Shown here one piece after another: positions 15,800 to 24,145 of a DNA stretch of 64,000 bases (the first letter of the stretch is position 1; every line of letters starts with the position of its first letter). The notes below the pieces were generated by a model. The model had not been told where the DNA came from. It saw only the letters and a list, made by a program, of their open reading frames with translations, and made no database searches. Location: positions 1 to 64,000 of the forward strand of contig NZ_JASNWF010000009.1 of assembly GCF_030283205.1 (NCBI RefSeq), read 5' to 3'. The DNA comes from Actinomadura opuntiae. Lineage in GTDB: Bacteria; Actinomycetota; Actinomycetes; Streptosporangiales; Streptosporangiaceae. A program made the position numbers and the translations under genes.

Positions 15800-17082
15800 G
15801 GCGGCACATCACGCTGCTGGTGGCGGCGACCGTGGTGCTGGTGCTGGTGGCGTTCCTCGTCCCGCTGGCGCTGCTGGTGCGGGACGTCGCGCGGACGCGG
15901 ACGCTCGCGGCGGCGAACGTGCGGGCGCAGGCGCTCGCACCGGTGGTCGCGGCGGGCGACCGGGCGACGGTCGAGGTCGCGCTGCAGCAGACCGCGTCCA
16001 GCGGCTACCCGATGACGGTGCTGTGGCCGGACGGGCGGGTCAGCGGCGCGCCGGCCGCGCGGGACGCCGGGGTGCGGCTCGCCGAGCGGGGCCGCAGCCT
16101 GACCGTGGACACGCCGGGCGGCCGGGAGATCCTCGTGGCTGTGCTCGGCGGGCGCGGCGGGACGGCGGTGATCCGCGCCTTCGTCACCGACCGGCGGATG
16201 GTCGCCGGGGTGGGCCGGGCGTGGGCGATCCTGGCCGGGCTGGCGGCGGGGCTGCTGGCGGTGAGCGTGCTGGTCGCCGACCGGCTGGCGCGGTCGCTGG
16301 TGCGGCGGATCACCAAGCTGGCGGCGCTCGCCAAGGGCATCTCCAACGGCGATTTGGACGCGCGGATCGAGCCCGGCGGCCCGCCGGAGATCCGCGACGT
16401 GACGGTGGGGCTGAACGAGCTCGCGGGGCAGATCGACGCGCTGCTGTCGCGCGAGCGGGAGCAGGCCGCGGACCTGTCGCACCGGCTCCGCACGCCGCTG
16501 ACCGTGCTGCGGCTGGAGGCCGAGACGCTGCGCGACCCGGCGGAGGCCGGGCGGATCGGCGAGCAGGTCGACGTGCTGGAGCGGACCGTCACCGAGCTCA
16601 TCAACACCACGCGCAGGCCCGTCCGCGCGGAGGCGCCGTGCACCGACGCGACGGCGGTCGTGGCGGAGCGGGTGCGGTTCTGGTCGGTGCTGGCCGACGA
16701 GCAGGACCGGCGGATGGAGCTGCGCCTCCCGCCCGGTCCGCTGCAGGTCGCGGTGCGGGCGGAGGACCTGTCGGCGTGCCTGGACGCGCTGCTCGGCAAC
16801 GTCTTCGCGCACACCCCGGAGGGCGGCGCGATGGGCGTGGCGCTGGAGGCGCGCAGCGGCGCCGTGTACCTGACCGTGGACGACGCGGGTTCCGGTTTCG
16901 GCGGCCGGCACCTGCTGCGGCGCGGGGTCAGCACCGCCTCGTCCACCGGGCTCGGGCTGGACATCGTGCGGCGGACGGCGGAGGCGAGCCACGGCAGCCT
17001 GCAGCTCGGCGAGTCGCCGGCCGGGGGCGCGCGGGTGATGGTCCGGTTCGGCGTCCCGCCCCGCGACGGCACCGCCCCCTGA
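15796..17082 (+). CDS. Sensor histidine kinase
   Basis: 428 residues from the GTG that overlaps the regulator stop as GTGA. Two membrane helices (ITLLVAATVVLVLVAFLVPLALL near residue 5 and GRAWAILAGLAAGLLAVSVLV near residue 140) flank an extracytoplasmic sensor of about 110 residues. A HAMP-like linker (RSLVRRITKLAALAKGISNGDLDARI) leads to the H-box DLSHRLRTPLTVLRLEAETL. The ATPase domain has an N-box (LLGNVFAHTPEGG), G1 (DDAGSGFGG) and G2 (SSTGLGLDIVRR). All catalytic elements are present. The stop codon lies in a 19-bp tandem duplication. Confidence 0.95.
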   Translation: MRRHITLLVAATVVLVLVAFLVPLALLVRDVARTRTLAAANVRAQALAPVVAAGDRATVEVALQQTASSGYPMTVLWPDGRVSGAPAARDAGVRLAERGRSLTVDTPGGREILVAVLGGRGGTAVIRAFVTDRRMVAGVGRAWAILAGLAAGLLAVSVLVADRLARSLVRRITKLAALAKGISNGDLDARIEPGGPPEIRDVTVGLNELAGQIDALLSREREQAADLSHRLRTPLTVLRLEAETLRDPAEAGRIGEQVDVLERTVTELINTTRRPVRAEAPCTDATAVVAERVRFWSVLADEQDRRMELRLPPGPLQVAVRAEDLSACLDALLGNVFAHTPEGGAMGVALEARSGAVYLTVDDAGSGFGGRHLLRRGVSTASSTGLGLDIVRRTAEASHGSLQLGESPAGGARVMVRFGVPPRDGTAP

Positions 17083-17115
17083 GGATCACGCGGCTTCCTG
17101 AGGATCACGCGGCTT
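17078..17115. repeat. Perfect 19-bp tandem duplication over the kinase stop codon
   Basis: CCTGAGGATCACGCGGCTT occurs at 17078-17096 and again at 17097-17115 with no mismatch. The kinase TGA is in the first copy. The second copy ends at the start of the TAAG-type regulatory repeats of the next gene. Confidence 0.95.
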
Positions 17116-17128
17116 AGCCGAGGCTTAA
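17113..17128 (-). promoter_or_regulatory. Second copy of the 11-bp-spaced TAAG box
   Basis: CTTAG at 17113-17117 and CTTAA at 17124-17128 are, on the minus strand, TTAAG and CTAAG eleven bases apart. The right edge is 34 bases before a -10-like GAATCT at 17163-17168 and the GTG at 17176. The same distance is seen at the response-regulator promoter. Confidence 0.6.
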
Positions 17129-17175
17129 CCCGTCCGCAGCGCCGTCTTATCGGGTGAGCCGCGAATCTTGGCGTC

Positions 17176-18315
17176 GTGATGTCCCCTCCGCGGTCCGGCA
17201 GCGGCTCCCTTCTGCCGCTGGCGAACCGCATCGTGCGGCTCGGCGGCGCCGGCGCGGGCGCCGTCGTGCTCGTGCTGTGCGCGGTCGTGGCGCACGCGAC
17301 GCACTCGCCGCCGGGACGTCCGGCGGCGGCACCGGAGCCGGCGTCCGCGCGGACCCGGCCGGCGCACGCGTCCCGGGGCACGGGCCGCACGAAACCGGCC
17401 GCGACGACCGCCCCGCTGGTCAGGACGGTGCGGGCGGCGGTCCTGCACCAGCGCTCGACGATCGCGCGCCGCGCGTTCGGCGGGCGCGCGCCGCAGGCGC
17501 CGACCGTCCTGCTGTCCCGGTCGGACGCGGCGAAGGGCTGGGCGTTCGGGTCGTCGGTGATCGCGCCGCCCGCCGGGGTGGACGCGCCGCCGGACGCCTC
17601 GCTGTTCATCGCCCGGCACGTCAGGACGGGATGGCAGGTGTCGGTGACCGGCTCCGCGACCTTCGCGGCGTTCGCGCGGCACGCCCCGGCGGACGTCGTT
17701 CCCAACGCCGAACGCGCGCTGCTCGCCAAGTACGGCAAGGCCGCCGCGACCGGCAAGGCCACCGGGCTGGGGCTTCCCTGGGGCGTCGGCAAGTCGTGGA
17801 CGATGCGGCCCGCCGGCGACCCGCAGCTGATCGCGTTCGCGGGAGGGGACGGCCGGGTCCTCGCCCCCGGCCCGGGCCGCCTCTACCGGCTGTGCAGCCG
17901 GACGTCCGGGCACGCATTGCTGCTGCTCATCCACCCGAACGGGCTGGCCTCGACGTTCGCGCGGCTGACCGCGCCGACCCCGGTGAAGGACGGCGGCGCG
18001 GTCCGCACCGGCGCCTACCTCGGGACGACCGGGCGCGGCCTGCCGTGCTCCACCCGTCAGGCCGGCGGCCCGGCGTCGGTGGTGTTCGGGCTGCTGTCGG
18101 GCGGGCGGCCGGCGGCGTTGAACGGCCTGCAGATCGGCGGCTGGACGCTGCAGGCCACCGCGTCGGGAAAGGCCGTCGCGGCGGTGCGTCCGGGCGTCCG
18201 CGTCCAGGAGGGCGACCCGCTGCTCAATCTCGGCGTCGGCGCCGTCCCCACCCCGGCGCCGTCGCCGACGGTCACCGCATCGCCGACCGCGTCCCCTTCG
18301 GCGTCGCCGTCATGA
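17176..18315 (+). CDS. Secreted LasA/M23-like protein of the redox operon
   Basis: 379 residues from the GTG at 17176; an ATG follows at once. A signal-anchor helix (GAGAGAVVLVLCAVVAHATH) is followed by a basic/Pro/Ala linker (about 50-85). The globular part (about 85-345) has LGLPWGVGKSWTMRPAG, LLLLIHPNGLASTFARLT and VKDGGAVRTGAYLGTTGRG, which resemble the strand layout of LasA/M23 zinc peptidases (HPNGLASTFARL at the place of the HxH-containing strand). Only one of the expected histidine ligands is evident, so it may be a non-catalytic cell-wall-binding relative. Two cysteines (RLCSRT, GLPCST) could form a disulfide. A Ser/Pro/Thr tail closes it. The next gene starts inside its stop codon. 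Confidence 0.65.
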   Translation: MMSPPRSGSGSLLPLANRIVRLGGAGAGAVVLVLCAVVAHATHSPPGRPAAAPEPASARTRPAHASRGTGRTKPAATTAPLVRTVRAAVLHQRSTIARRAFGGRAPQAPTVLLSRSDAAKGWAFGSSVIAPPAGVDAPPDASLFIARHVRTGWQVSVTGSATFAAFARHAPADVVPNAERALLAKYGKAAATGKATGLGLPWGVGKSWTMRPAGDPQLIAFAGGDGRVLAPGPGRLYRLCSRTSGHALLLLIHPNGLASTFARLTAPTPVKDGGAVRTGAYLGTTGRGLPCSTRQAGGPASVVFGLLSGGRPAALNGLQIGGWTLQATASGKAVAAVRPGVRVQEGDPLLNLGVGAVPTPAPSPTVTASPTASPSASPS

Positions 18316-19130
18316 CGGGGAGGGACGCGCCGCCCGCGCCCGCCCGGGTCCCGGCCGGGAGGCGGACGTTCAGGATCGCGCTGATGGCGGCCGGGCTCGC
18401 CGCCGCCGCGATGCTCGGGCGGACCGGCCGGGCGGCGGCCCCGCTCACCGCCGCGCACGCCTTCCTGGAGTTCTTCTCCGGCGTGTTCACGCTGGTCGGG
18501 CTGACCGGAGCCGTGGTGTTCGGGTTGCTGGCCGCGAGCCGCTTCACGCCGATCCGGCTGCGGGTGCTCGCCCAGTCCGGGCACCGCGCCGCCGCGACGC
18601 TGTCGCTGAGCTTCCTCGCCGTCCACATCGCCCTGAAGGTCCTGGAGAAGCACGCGAGTGCGCTGGACGCGCTGCTCCCGGCCGCCGGGCTGCACGGCCG
18701 CGACCTGATGGTGAGCCTCGGCCCGGTCGCCGGCGACCTGATGATCCTCGCGGTGCTGACCGGCGTCGCGCGCGGCCGGTTCATCGGCGCCGGACGCGCC
18801 TGGACGTGGCGGCTGCTGCACCTCACCGTCTACCTGTGCTGGCCGGTCGCGCTCGTGCACGGGCTCCAGGCCGGACGCTCCGCCAAGAGCTGGGTGATCT
18901 ACAGCTACCTGCTGTGCGCGGCGGCGGTGGTGCTGCTCGTGCTGCTGCGGCTGGCCATCGCGTCCCGGCACCGGCGCTCGCGGGGGCCGCGTCCGGTGCG
19001 TCCCGCCGCGCCGCGCCCACCGGCCCGGCGGCCCGCGCCGGCGCCCGCCGCGGAGGCGCGCGTCCCCGACGAGCAGTTCTGGGCGGACCTCAAGGACGAG
19101 GCGCGCCGCTGGTCGAGGAGCCGCCCGTGA
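18312..19130 (+). CDS. Ferric-reductase-like di-heme transmembrane protein
   Basis: 272 residues, ATGA overlap with the gene upstream. Six membrane helices are visible between residues 20 and 215. Two histidine pairs fit trans-membrane b-heme ligation: H-x13-H in SGHRAAATLSLSFLAVH and H-x12-H in LHLTVYLCWPVALVH. This is the signature of the FRD superfamily (NOX, STEAP, MsrQ, ferric reductases). No FAD/NADPH domain follows, so electrons must come from another subunit, and the NuoF-like protein that overlaps its 3' end is the obvious donor. The C-terminal 55 residues are a Pro/Arg-rich cytosolic tail that may dock it. Confidence 0.8.
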   Translation: MTGRDAPPAPARVPAGRRTFRIALMAAGLAAAAMLGRTGRAAAPLTAAHAFLEFFSGVFTLVGLTGAVVFGLLAASRFTPIRLRVLAQSGHRAAATLSLSFLAVHIALKVLEKHASALDALLPAAGLHGRDLMVSLGPVAGDLMILAVLTGVARGRFIGAGRAWTWRLLHLTVYLCWPVALVHGLQAGRSAKSWVIYSYLLCAAAVVLLVLLRLAIASRHRRSRGPRPVRPAAPRPPARRPAPAPAAEARVPDEQFWADLKDEARRWSRSRP

Positions 19131-20608
19131 ACCCCGGCTTCCGCATCACCACGCTCGGGCCGCCGCGCCTGTTCGCCGGGCTCGACCGGACGTCCCGGCT
19201 GGACGCGGCTGCGCACCGGCTCGTCCACCCGGTGCCGCGCGGGCTGTCGTACCGCGAGCTGGCGGCGCTCGCCGAGAGCGTCGACCTGCGCGGGCGCGGC
19301 GGGGCGGCGTTCCCGTTCGCCCGCAAGCTCGCCGCCGTCCGCAGGTCGGCGCAGCGGACCGGCCGCGAGAGCGTCGTGCTGGTCAACGCCACCGAGGGCG
19401 AACCCGCCAGCTCCAAGGACAAGGCGCTGCTCGCGCACGCGCCGCACCTCGTGCTGAACGGGGCCGTGCTCGCCATGAAGGCGCTCGGCGCGCGGGACCT
19501 GGTCATCGGCGTCACCGACGACGGCCTGCCCGCCCGCTCGCTGCGCCTCGCCATCGCCGAGACCCGGCTGCGGGGCCGCGCCCGCGTCGTCCGGCTCCCC
19601 GAGCGGTTCATCACCGGGGAGGGCGGCGCGCTCGTCCGGGGCGTCAACGGCGAGACGCCGATCCCGCCGGGCCAGAAGACCAGGGCGGCGGACGGCGGCG
19701 TCGACCGGCTGCCGACGCTGCTGTCCAACGCGGAGACGTTCGCGCAGCTCGCCGTGCTCGCCGAACTCGGCACCGACGGCTACCGGTCCGCCGGAACGCC
19801 CCGCGAACCGGGGACCGTGCTGCTCACCGTCACCGCCCCGGACGGCGGGCACATCGTCGTCGAGGCGCCGGCGGGCGTGCCGCTCGCGGACGTCCTGCGG
19901 CACTGCGGCACCGACGCCGGTCAGGGCGTCATCGTCGGCGGCTACCACGGCGCGTGCCTCACCCCGGCGCAGGCCGCGCGGGTCGGGGTCTCGCGGGAGT
20001 CGATGGCCGCCGCCGGAGGCGCGCTCGGCGCCGGGATCATCGTCCCGCTGCCCCGCGACACCTGCCCGCTCGGCGAGATCGCCCGCGTCGCCGGCTACCT
20101 GGGCGCCGAGTCCGCCGGGCAGTGCGGCCCCTGCCACCTCGGCCTGCCCGCGATCGCCCGCTCCGTCGCCGCGCTCGCCGCCGGGACCGCCGGGGAGGAG
20201 GCCGTCGCCGCCGTCCGCAGCGGCAGCGCGACCGTCCGCGGGCGCGGCGCCTGCAAGCATCCCGACGGGACGACCCGCTTCCTGCTGTCGGCGCTGCGGG
20301 CCTTCGGCGGCGACGTCGCGGCGCACGTCGACAACGGCGGCTGCGGCCGCCCGACCCGCCGCTTCCTGCCGGTGCGCGGCGAGGAGGCGGTGGAGGAGGC
20401 CGAGCGGTCCCCGCACCGGCTGGCCATCGACTGGTCGCGGTGCGCCGGGCACGGCCTGTGCCGCCACCTGCTCCCCGACCTGGTCCGCCTCGACGAGTTC
20501 GGTTACCCGGTCATCGGCGACGGCGCCGTCCCCGCGCGCCTGCTGCGCGACGCCGTGCAGGCCGCCGAGATGTGCCCGGCCCTCGCGCTGTCGGTGCGGA
20601 GCGGCTGA
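19127..20608 (+). CDS. NuoF-like flavo-iron-sulfur protein with C-terminal ferredoxin
   Basis: 493 residues from the GTG overlapping the upstream stop. The FMN/NADH fold of complex I subunit 51 kDa is shown by GRGGAAFPFARKL (about 56-68) and LVNATEGEPASSKDKALL (about 89-106). An SLBB segment follows (PAGVPLADVLRHC, GVIVGGYHGACL). The N3-cluster region reads ESAGQCGPCHLG and later GACKHPDG, so three of the usual four Cys remain and the first is Ala. The C-terminus (about 430-493) is a 3Fe-4S-type ferredoxin (CAGHGLC, then EMCPALAL). It probably takes electrons from NADH and hands them to the di-heme membrane protein upstream. Confidence 0.85.
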   Translation: MNPGFRITTLGPPRLFAGLDRTSRLDAAAHRLVHPVPRGLSYRELAALAESVDLRGRGGAAFPFARKLAAVRRSAQRTGRESVVLVNATEGEPASSKDKALLAHAPHLVLNGAVLAMKALGARDLVIGVTDDGLPARSLRLAIAETRLRGRARVVRLPERFITGEGGALVRGVNGETPIPPGQKTRAADGGVDRLPTLLSNAETFAQLAVLAELGTDGYRSAGTPREPGTVLLTVTAPDGGHIVVEAPAGVPLADVLRHCGTDAGQGVIVGGYHGACLTPAQAARVGVSRESMAAAGGALGAGIIVPLPRDTCPLGEIARVAGYLGAESAGQCGPCHLGLPAIARSVAALAAGTAGEEAVAAVRSGSATVRGRGACKHPDGTTRFLLSALRAFGGDVAAHVDNGGCGRPTRRFLPVRGEEAVEEAERSPHRLAIDWSRCAGHGLCRHLLPDLVRLDEFGYPVIGDGAVPARLLRDAVQAAEMCPALALSVRSG

Positions 20609-20712
20609 CGCCCCTGGTCGTGAGTGCTCCTCGGTCATGAGGGCTTTACCGGCGGCGGACCATCCGCTGCGCGGCTTGCGGGTAGTGCCATTCCGCCGAC
20701 CGGCCATGAACG

Positions 20713-20743
20713 CACGAGCAGGCCAGGAGCACACGAGCAGGCC
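20713..20743. repeat. Direct repeat upstream of catalase
   Basis: CACGAGCAGGCC occurs at 20713-20724 and 20732-20743, 19 bases apart, in the 158-base leader before the catalase start. It may be a regulator site or chance; no partner regulator (FurA, CatR) gene is adjacent. Confidence 0.4.
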
Positions 20744-20766
20744 GCGCACACGAGGGGAGAGCCGGC

Positions 20767-22428
20767 GTGACCGACGTCGCGAGTTTGGGTTCCGAGCCCG
20801 GGGACGACCGCCCGGTACTGACGAACCGGCAGGGCCATCCGGTCTACGACAACCAGAACCAGCGGACGGTCGGGGCGCGCGGCCCCGCGACGCTGGAGAA
20901 CTACCAGTTCCTGGAGAAGATCAGCCACTTCGACCGGGAGCGCGTCCCGGAGCGGGTCGTGCACGCCCGCGGCGCCACCGCGTTCGGCTACTTCGAGGCG
21001 TACGGGAAGTGGGGCGACGAGCCGATCTCCCGGTACACGCGGGCGAAGCTGTTCCAGGAGGCGGGCAAGCGGACGCCGGTCGCGCTGCGGTTCTCCACGG
21101 TCATCGGCGGCCGCGACTCCTCCGAGGCCGCCCGCGACCCGCGCGGGTTCGCGATCAAGTTCTACACCGAGGACGGCAACTGGGACCTGGTCGGCAACAA
21201 CCTCGCGGTGTTCTTCATCCGGGACGCCATCAAGTTCCCCGACGTCATCCACGCCCTCAAGCCCGACCCCGTGACGTTCCGGCAGGAGCCGAACCGGATC
21301 TTCGACTTCATGTCGCAGACGCCCGAGGCGATGCACATGCTCGTCAACCTGTTCAGCCCGCGCGGGATCCCGGCCGACTACCGGCACCAGCAGGGCTTCG
21401 GCGTCAACACCTACAAGTGGGTGAACCAGGCCGGCGACACCGTCCTGGTCAAGTACCACTGGATGCCCAAGCAGGGCGTCCGGAGCATGACCGGGGAGGA
21501 CGCGGCGGCCGTGCAGGCCGACGACCTCGGGCACGCGACGAAGGACCTGCACGAGGCCATCGACCGCGGCGACTACCCCGAGTGGGAGCTGGTCGTCCAG
21601 ATGATGAGCGACGACGACCACCCGGAGCTGGACTTCGACCCGCTCGACGACACCAAGGTGTGGCCGGAGAACGACTTCCCGCCCAAGCCGGTCGGCCGGA
21701 TCGTCCTCGACCAGAACGTCTCCAACAACTTCGCCGAGAACGAGCAGATCGCGTTCGGCACCGGCGTGCTCGTCGACGGCCTCGACTTCTCCGACGACAA
21801 GATGCTCGTCGGCCGGACGTTCTCCTACAGCGACACCCAGCGGCACCGGGTCGGCCCGAACTACCTGCAGCTGCCCGTGAACCAGGCCAAGGGCACGACG
21901 GTGCGGACCAACCAGCGCGACGGGCAGATGACCTACTACGTCGACGGCGCCGGCGAGAACCCGCACGTCAACTACGAGCCGTCCATCACCGGCGGGCTGC
22001 ACGAGGCGCAGTACCCGACGCACGACGACCAGGGCCCGGAGATCCGGGGCCGCGTCACCCGCAAGCGCATCCCGCGCGTCAACGACTACAAGCAGGCCGG
22101 GCAGCGGTACCTGCTGATGGAGGAATGGGAGCGCGACGACCTGGTCCGCAACTTCGTCGACCAGCTGTCGCAGTGCGTGCGGCCCATCCAGGAGCGGATG
22201 GTGTGGCACTTCCTGCTGGTCGAGGAGGATCTGGGGCTGCGCGTCGGGAAGGGCCTCGGGATATCGCCGGAGGACGTCGCGCACCTCGAGCCGCTGAACG
22301 GGCAGGACCTCACCGACGAGGACGAGCGGCGGCTGGCCAACCTGGGCAACAACGGGTCGCGCGACGTGACCGGCCTCAAGATGACGCACTGCGTCCCGAA
22401 CGAACGCGCCGCCCAGCGCTTCGGCTAG
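20767..22428 (+). CDS. katA: Monofunctional heme catalase
   Basis: 553 residues from the GTG at 20767 after GGGGAGAGCC. The distal His is in ERVVHARGATAFGYFE, the essential Asn lies in the strand near DLVGNNLAVFFIRD, and the proximal Tyr is in RTFSYSDTQRHRVG. The protein is of small-to-medium subunit type with an added C-terminal extension of about 60 residues (LEPLNGQDLTDEDERRLANL). It breaks down hydrogen peroxide in the cytosol. It directly follows the redox operon but has its own leader, so joint control is possible but not shown. Confidence 0.97.
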   Translation: MTDVASLGSEPGDDRPVLTNRQGHPVYDNQNQRTVGARGPATLENYQFLEKISHFDRERVPERVVHARGATAFGYFEAYGKWGDEPISRYTRAKLFQEAGKRTPVALRFSTVIGGRDSSEAARDPRGFAIKFYTEDGNWDLVGNNLAVFFIRDAIKFPDVIHALKPDPVTFRQEPNRIFDFMSQTPEAMHMLVNLFSPRGIPADYRHQQGFGVNTYKWVNQAGDTVLVKYHWMPKQGVRSMTGEDAAAVQADDLGHATKDLHEAIDRGDYPEWELVVQMMSDDDHPELDFDPLDDTKVWPENDFPPKPVGRIVLDQNVSNNFAENEQIAFGTGVLVDGLDFSDDKMLVGRTFSYSDTQRHRVGPNYLQLPVNQAKGTTVRTNQRDGQMTYYVDGAGENPHVNYEPSITGGLHEAQYPTHDDQGPEIRGRVTRKRIPRVNDYKQAGQRYLLMEEWERDDLVRNFVDQLSQCVRPIQERMVWHFLLVEEDLGLRVGKGLGISPEDVAHLEPLNGQDLTDEDERRLANLGNNGSRDVTGLKMTHCVPNERAAQRFG

Positions 22429-22456
22429 AACGGCGGCGAGCCCGCCCAGCGCGCAC

Positions 22457-22924
22457 TCAGTTGGCGGAGTAGCGGTGGTCGCGGGCTATGAGCGGATACA
22501 GGCGGGAGGCGGGGCGGGGGCGGGCGACGCGGTGGTGGCCGTCCACCGCGGCCTCGATGATCTGGTCCTCAGCGCTGAACGCGCTCTCCATGACGGCGAT
22601 GAACTCGGTGTTCGGCGGGTGGACGCGGGCGGCGGCGTTGGCCGTGCGGCGGATGAGGACGCGGGCGCCGCTGCGCAGCGCCGACTCCAGGTGCCGCACG
22701 TCCTGCCCGGCGCGGGCCTCGTGCGCGCCGAGGCGGCGGAAGTGGTCGAGCGCGGCGCCGCGGTCGTGCGCGCCGGTGTAGACGGTCAGCGCGTCCCGGA
22801 CGAGGGTGAGGATCATCGCGGCGCTCAGGCCGGTGTAGGCGGGGACGCGGTCGACGATCTCGCCGACGATCTCGGCGGTGATCTCGTCGAGGCGCTCGGC
22901 GAGCAGTTCGGTCACGGGGTTCAT
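22457..22924 (-). CDS. RsbRD/PucR N-terminal-like helical protein
   Basis: 155 residues, all helical. The sequence LAERLDEITAEIVGEIVDRVPAY, followed by LTLVRDALTVY and DHFRRLGAHEARAGQDVRHLESALRSGARVLIRR, matches the N-terminal input domain of actinobacterial PucR/CdaR-type regulators and RsbRD-like proteins. The HTH domain that normally follows is missing, and the protein ends in a basic tail. It may be a truncated regulator or a stand-alone signalling domain. It converges with catalase, with 28 bases between the stops. Confidence 0.6.
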   Translation of the reverse strand: MNPVTELLAERLDEITAEIVGEIVDRVPAYTGLSAAMILTLVRDALTVYTGAHDRGAALDHFRRLGAHEARAGQDVRHLESALRSGARVLIRRTANAAARVHPPNTEFIAVMESAFSAEDQIIEAAVDGHHRVARPRPASRLYPLIARDHRYSAN

Positions 22925-23048
22925 GGGCGCGTCACCTCAGGGCTGCGGAGTCGCGGCCGTGCCCGGGTCCGGCCGGGCGCGTCGGCCGCGGGTGATCCAT
23001 CCCGCGCGTCCGCGGTACCAGTATGTTACTCGCGCGTAGGGCCCGCTG

Positions 23049-24026
23049 TCAGCGCACTTCGAGCTCCGGACGCGCCGCCCGGAAGGTGTGGCGGTAGGCC
23101 GACGGCGGGACGCCGATCGCGGCGACCAGGTGCTGGCGCAGCGACGCCGAGGTGCCGAAGCCGGCCTGCTCGGCGACGCGGTCGACGGGCAGGTCGGTGG
23201 TCTCCAGCAGGCGGCGCGCCAGGTCGACCCGCTGCCGGGCGAGCCACTGGCCCGGCGTCATGCCGGTCTCGTCGCGGAACCGGCGGGAGAAGGTGCGCAC
23301 GCTCATCCGCGCGTGCCGGGCCATCTCGGCGAGCGGGATCGGCCGGTGCAGCTCGCCGAGCGCCCAGGCGCGGGTCGCGGCCGTGGCGGCGGCGTCCGGT
23401 TCGGGGACGGGGCGCTCGATGAACTGGGCCTGGCCGCCCTCGCGCCACGGCGGGACGACGCAGCGGCGGGCGACGCGGTTGGCGATCTCGCTGCCGTGGT
23501 CGCTGCGGACGATGTGCATGCACAGGTCGATCCCGGCGGCGACGCCGGCGGAGGTGAGCACGTCGCCGTCGTCCACGAACAGCACGTCGGCGTTGACGTC
23601 GACGGCGGGGAACATCTGCCGGAAGCGCTCGGCCTCGGCCCAGTGCGTGGTGGCGGGCCGTCCGTCGAGCAGGCCGGCGGCGGCGAGCAGGTAGGACCCG
23701 GTGCAGATCGACAGGACGCGGGTGCCGGGGCGCAGCCGCGCGAGCGCGGCGGCGACCGGCGGCGGGCACCAGTCCCGGTCCTCGACCGGGCCGCACCCGA
23801 ACGGCGGGACGACCAGCGTCCCGGCGGTCTCGATGATCTCGCAGCCGCGCTCGACGGCGATCGCGAAGTCGGCGCTGCTGCGCACCGGACCGCCGTCGAT
23901 GCCGCAGGTCAGCACCTCGTACAGCGGGTCGCCACCGGGTCCGGTGGCCGAGCCGAAGATCCGCACCGGGATGCTCAGCTCGAACGGGTACACGCCGTCG
24001 AGGGCGAGGACGACGACACGGTGCAT
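23049..24026 (-). CDS. GlxA-type AraC regulator (DJ-1/PfpI plus AraC HTH)
   Basis: 325 residues. Residues 1-180 form a DJ-1/PfpI fold (VVVLALDGVYPFELSIPVRIFG, then the nucleophile-elbow-like RVLSICTGSYLLAAAGLLDG). Residues 215-320 form the double HTH of AraC proteins (PIPLAEMARHARMSVRTFSRRFRDETGMTPGQWL and DRVAEQAGFGTSASLRQHL). GlxA-like regulators respond to small nitrogen or carbon metabolites, with the amidase-like part as sensor. It is divergent from the DUF5753 regulator at 24146. Confidence 0.92.
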   Translation of the reverse strand: MHRVVVLALDGVYPFELSIPVRIFGSATGPGGDPLYEVLTCGIDGGPVRSSADFAIAVERGCEIIETAGTLVVPPFGCGPVEDRDWCPPPVAAALARLRPGTRVLSICTGSYLLAAAGLLDGRPATTHWAEAERFRQMFPAVDVNADVLFVDDGDVLTSAGVAAGIDLCMHIVRSDHGSEIANRVARRCVVPPWREGGQAQFIERPVPEPDAAATAATRAWALGELHRPIPLAEMARHARMSVRTFSRRFRDETGMTPGQWLARQRVDLARRLLETTDLPVDRVAEQAGFGTSASLRQHLVAAIGVPPSAYRHTFRAARPELEVR

Positions 24027-24079
24027 GGCCGGATTCTTTCACGCGCCGCGCCATGGCCGATATGAGACTCTCGAAGCCA

Positions 24080-24091
24080 CTGCACGTGCAG
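24080..24091. promoter_or_regulatory. Perfect palindrome before the HTH-DUF5753 gene
   Basis: CTGCACGTGCAG is a 12-base perfect palindrome, followed by ATGCAAGTGC at 24091-24100 and a -10-like TACTAT at 24104-24109. Its position fits an operator of the DUF5753 regulator itself or of the divergent GlxA-type gene. Confidence 0.55.
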
Positions 24092-24145
24092 ATGCAAGTG
24101 CCGCTACTATCCCGGGGCAGGATCCCCACCCCCGGAGGAGCGGCG

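Noticed and set aside
20635..22389. Long minus-strand frame opposite catalase
   Set aside because: Composition (Val, Arg, Asp, Leu repeats) is antisense artefact; catalase on the plus strand is certain.
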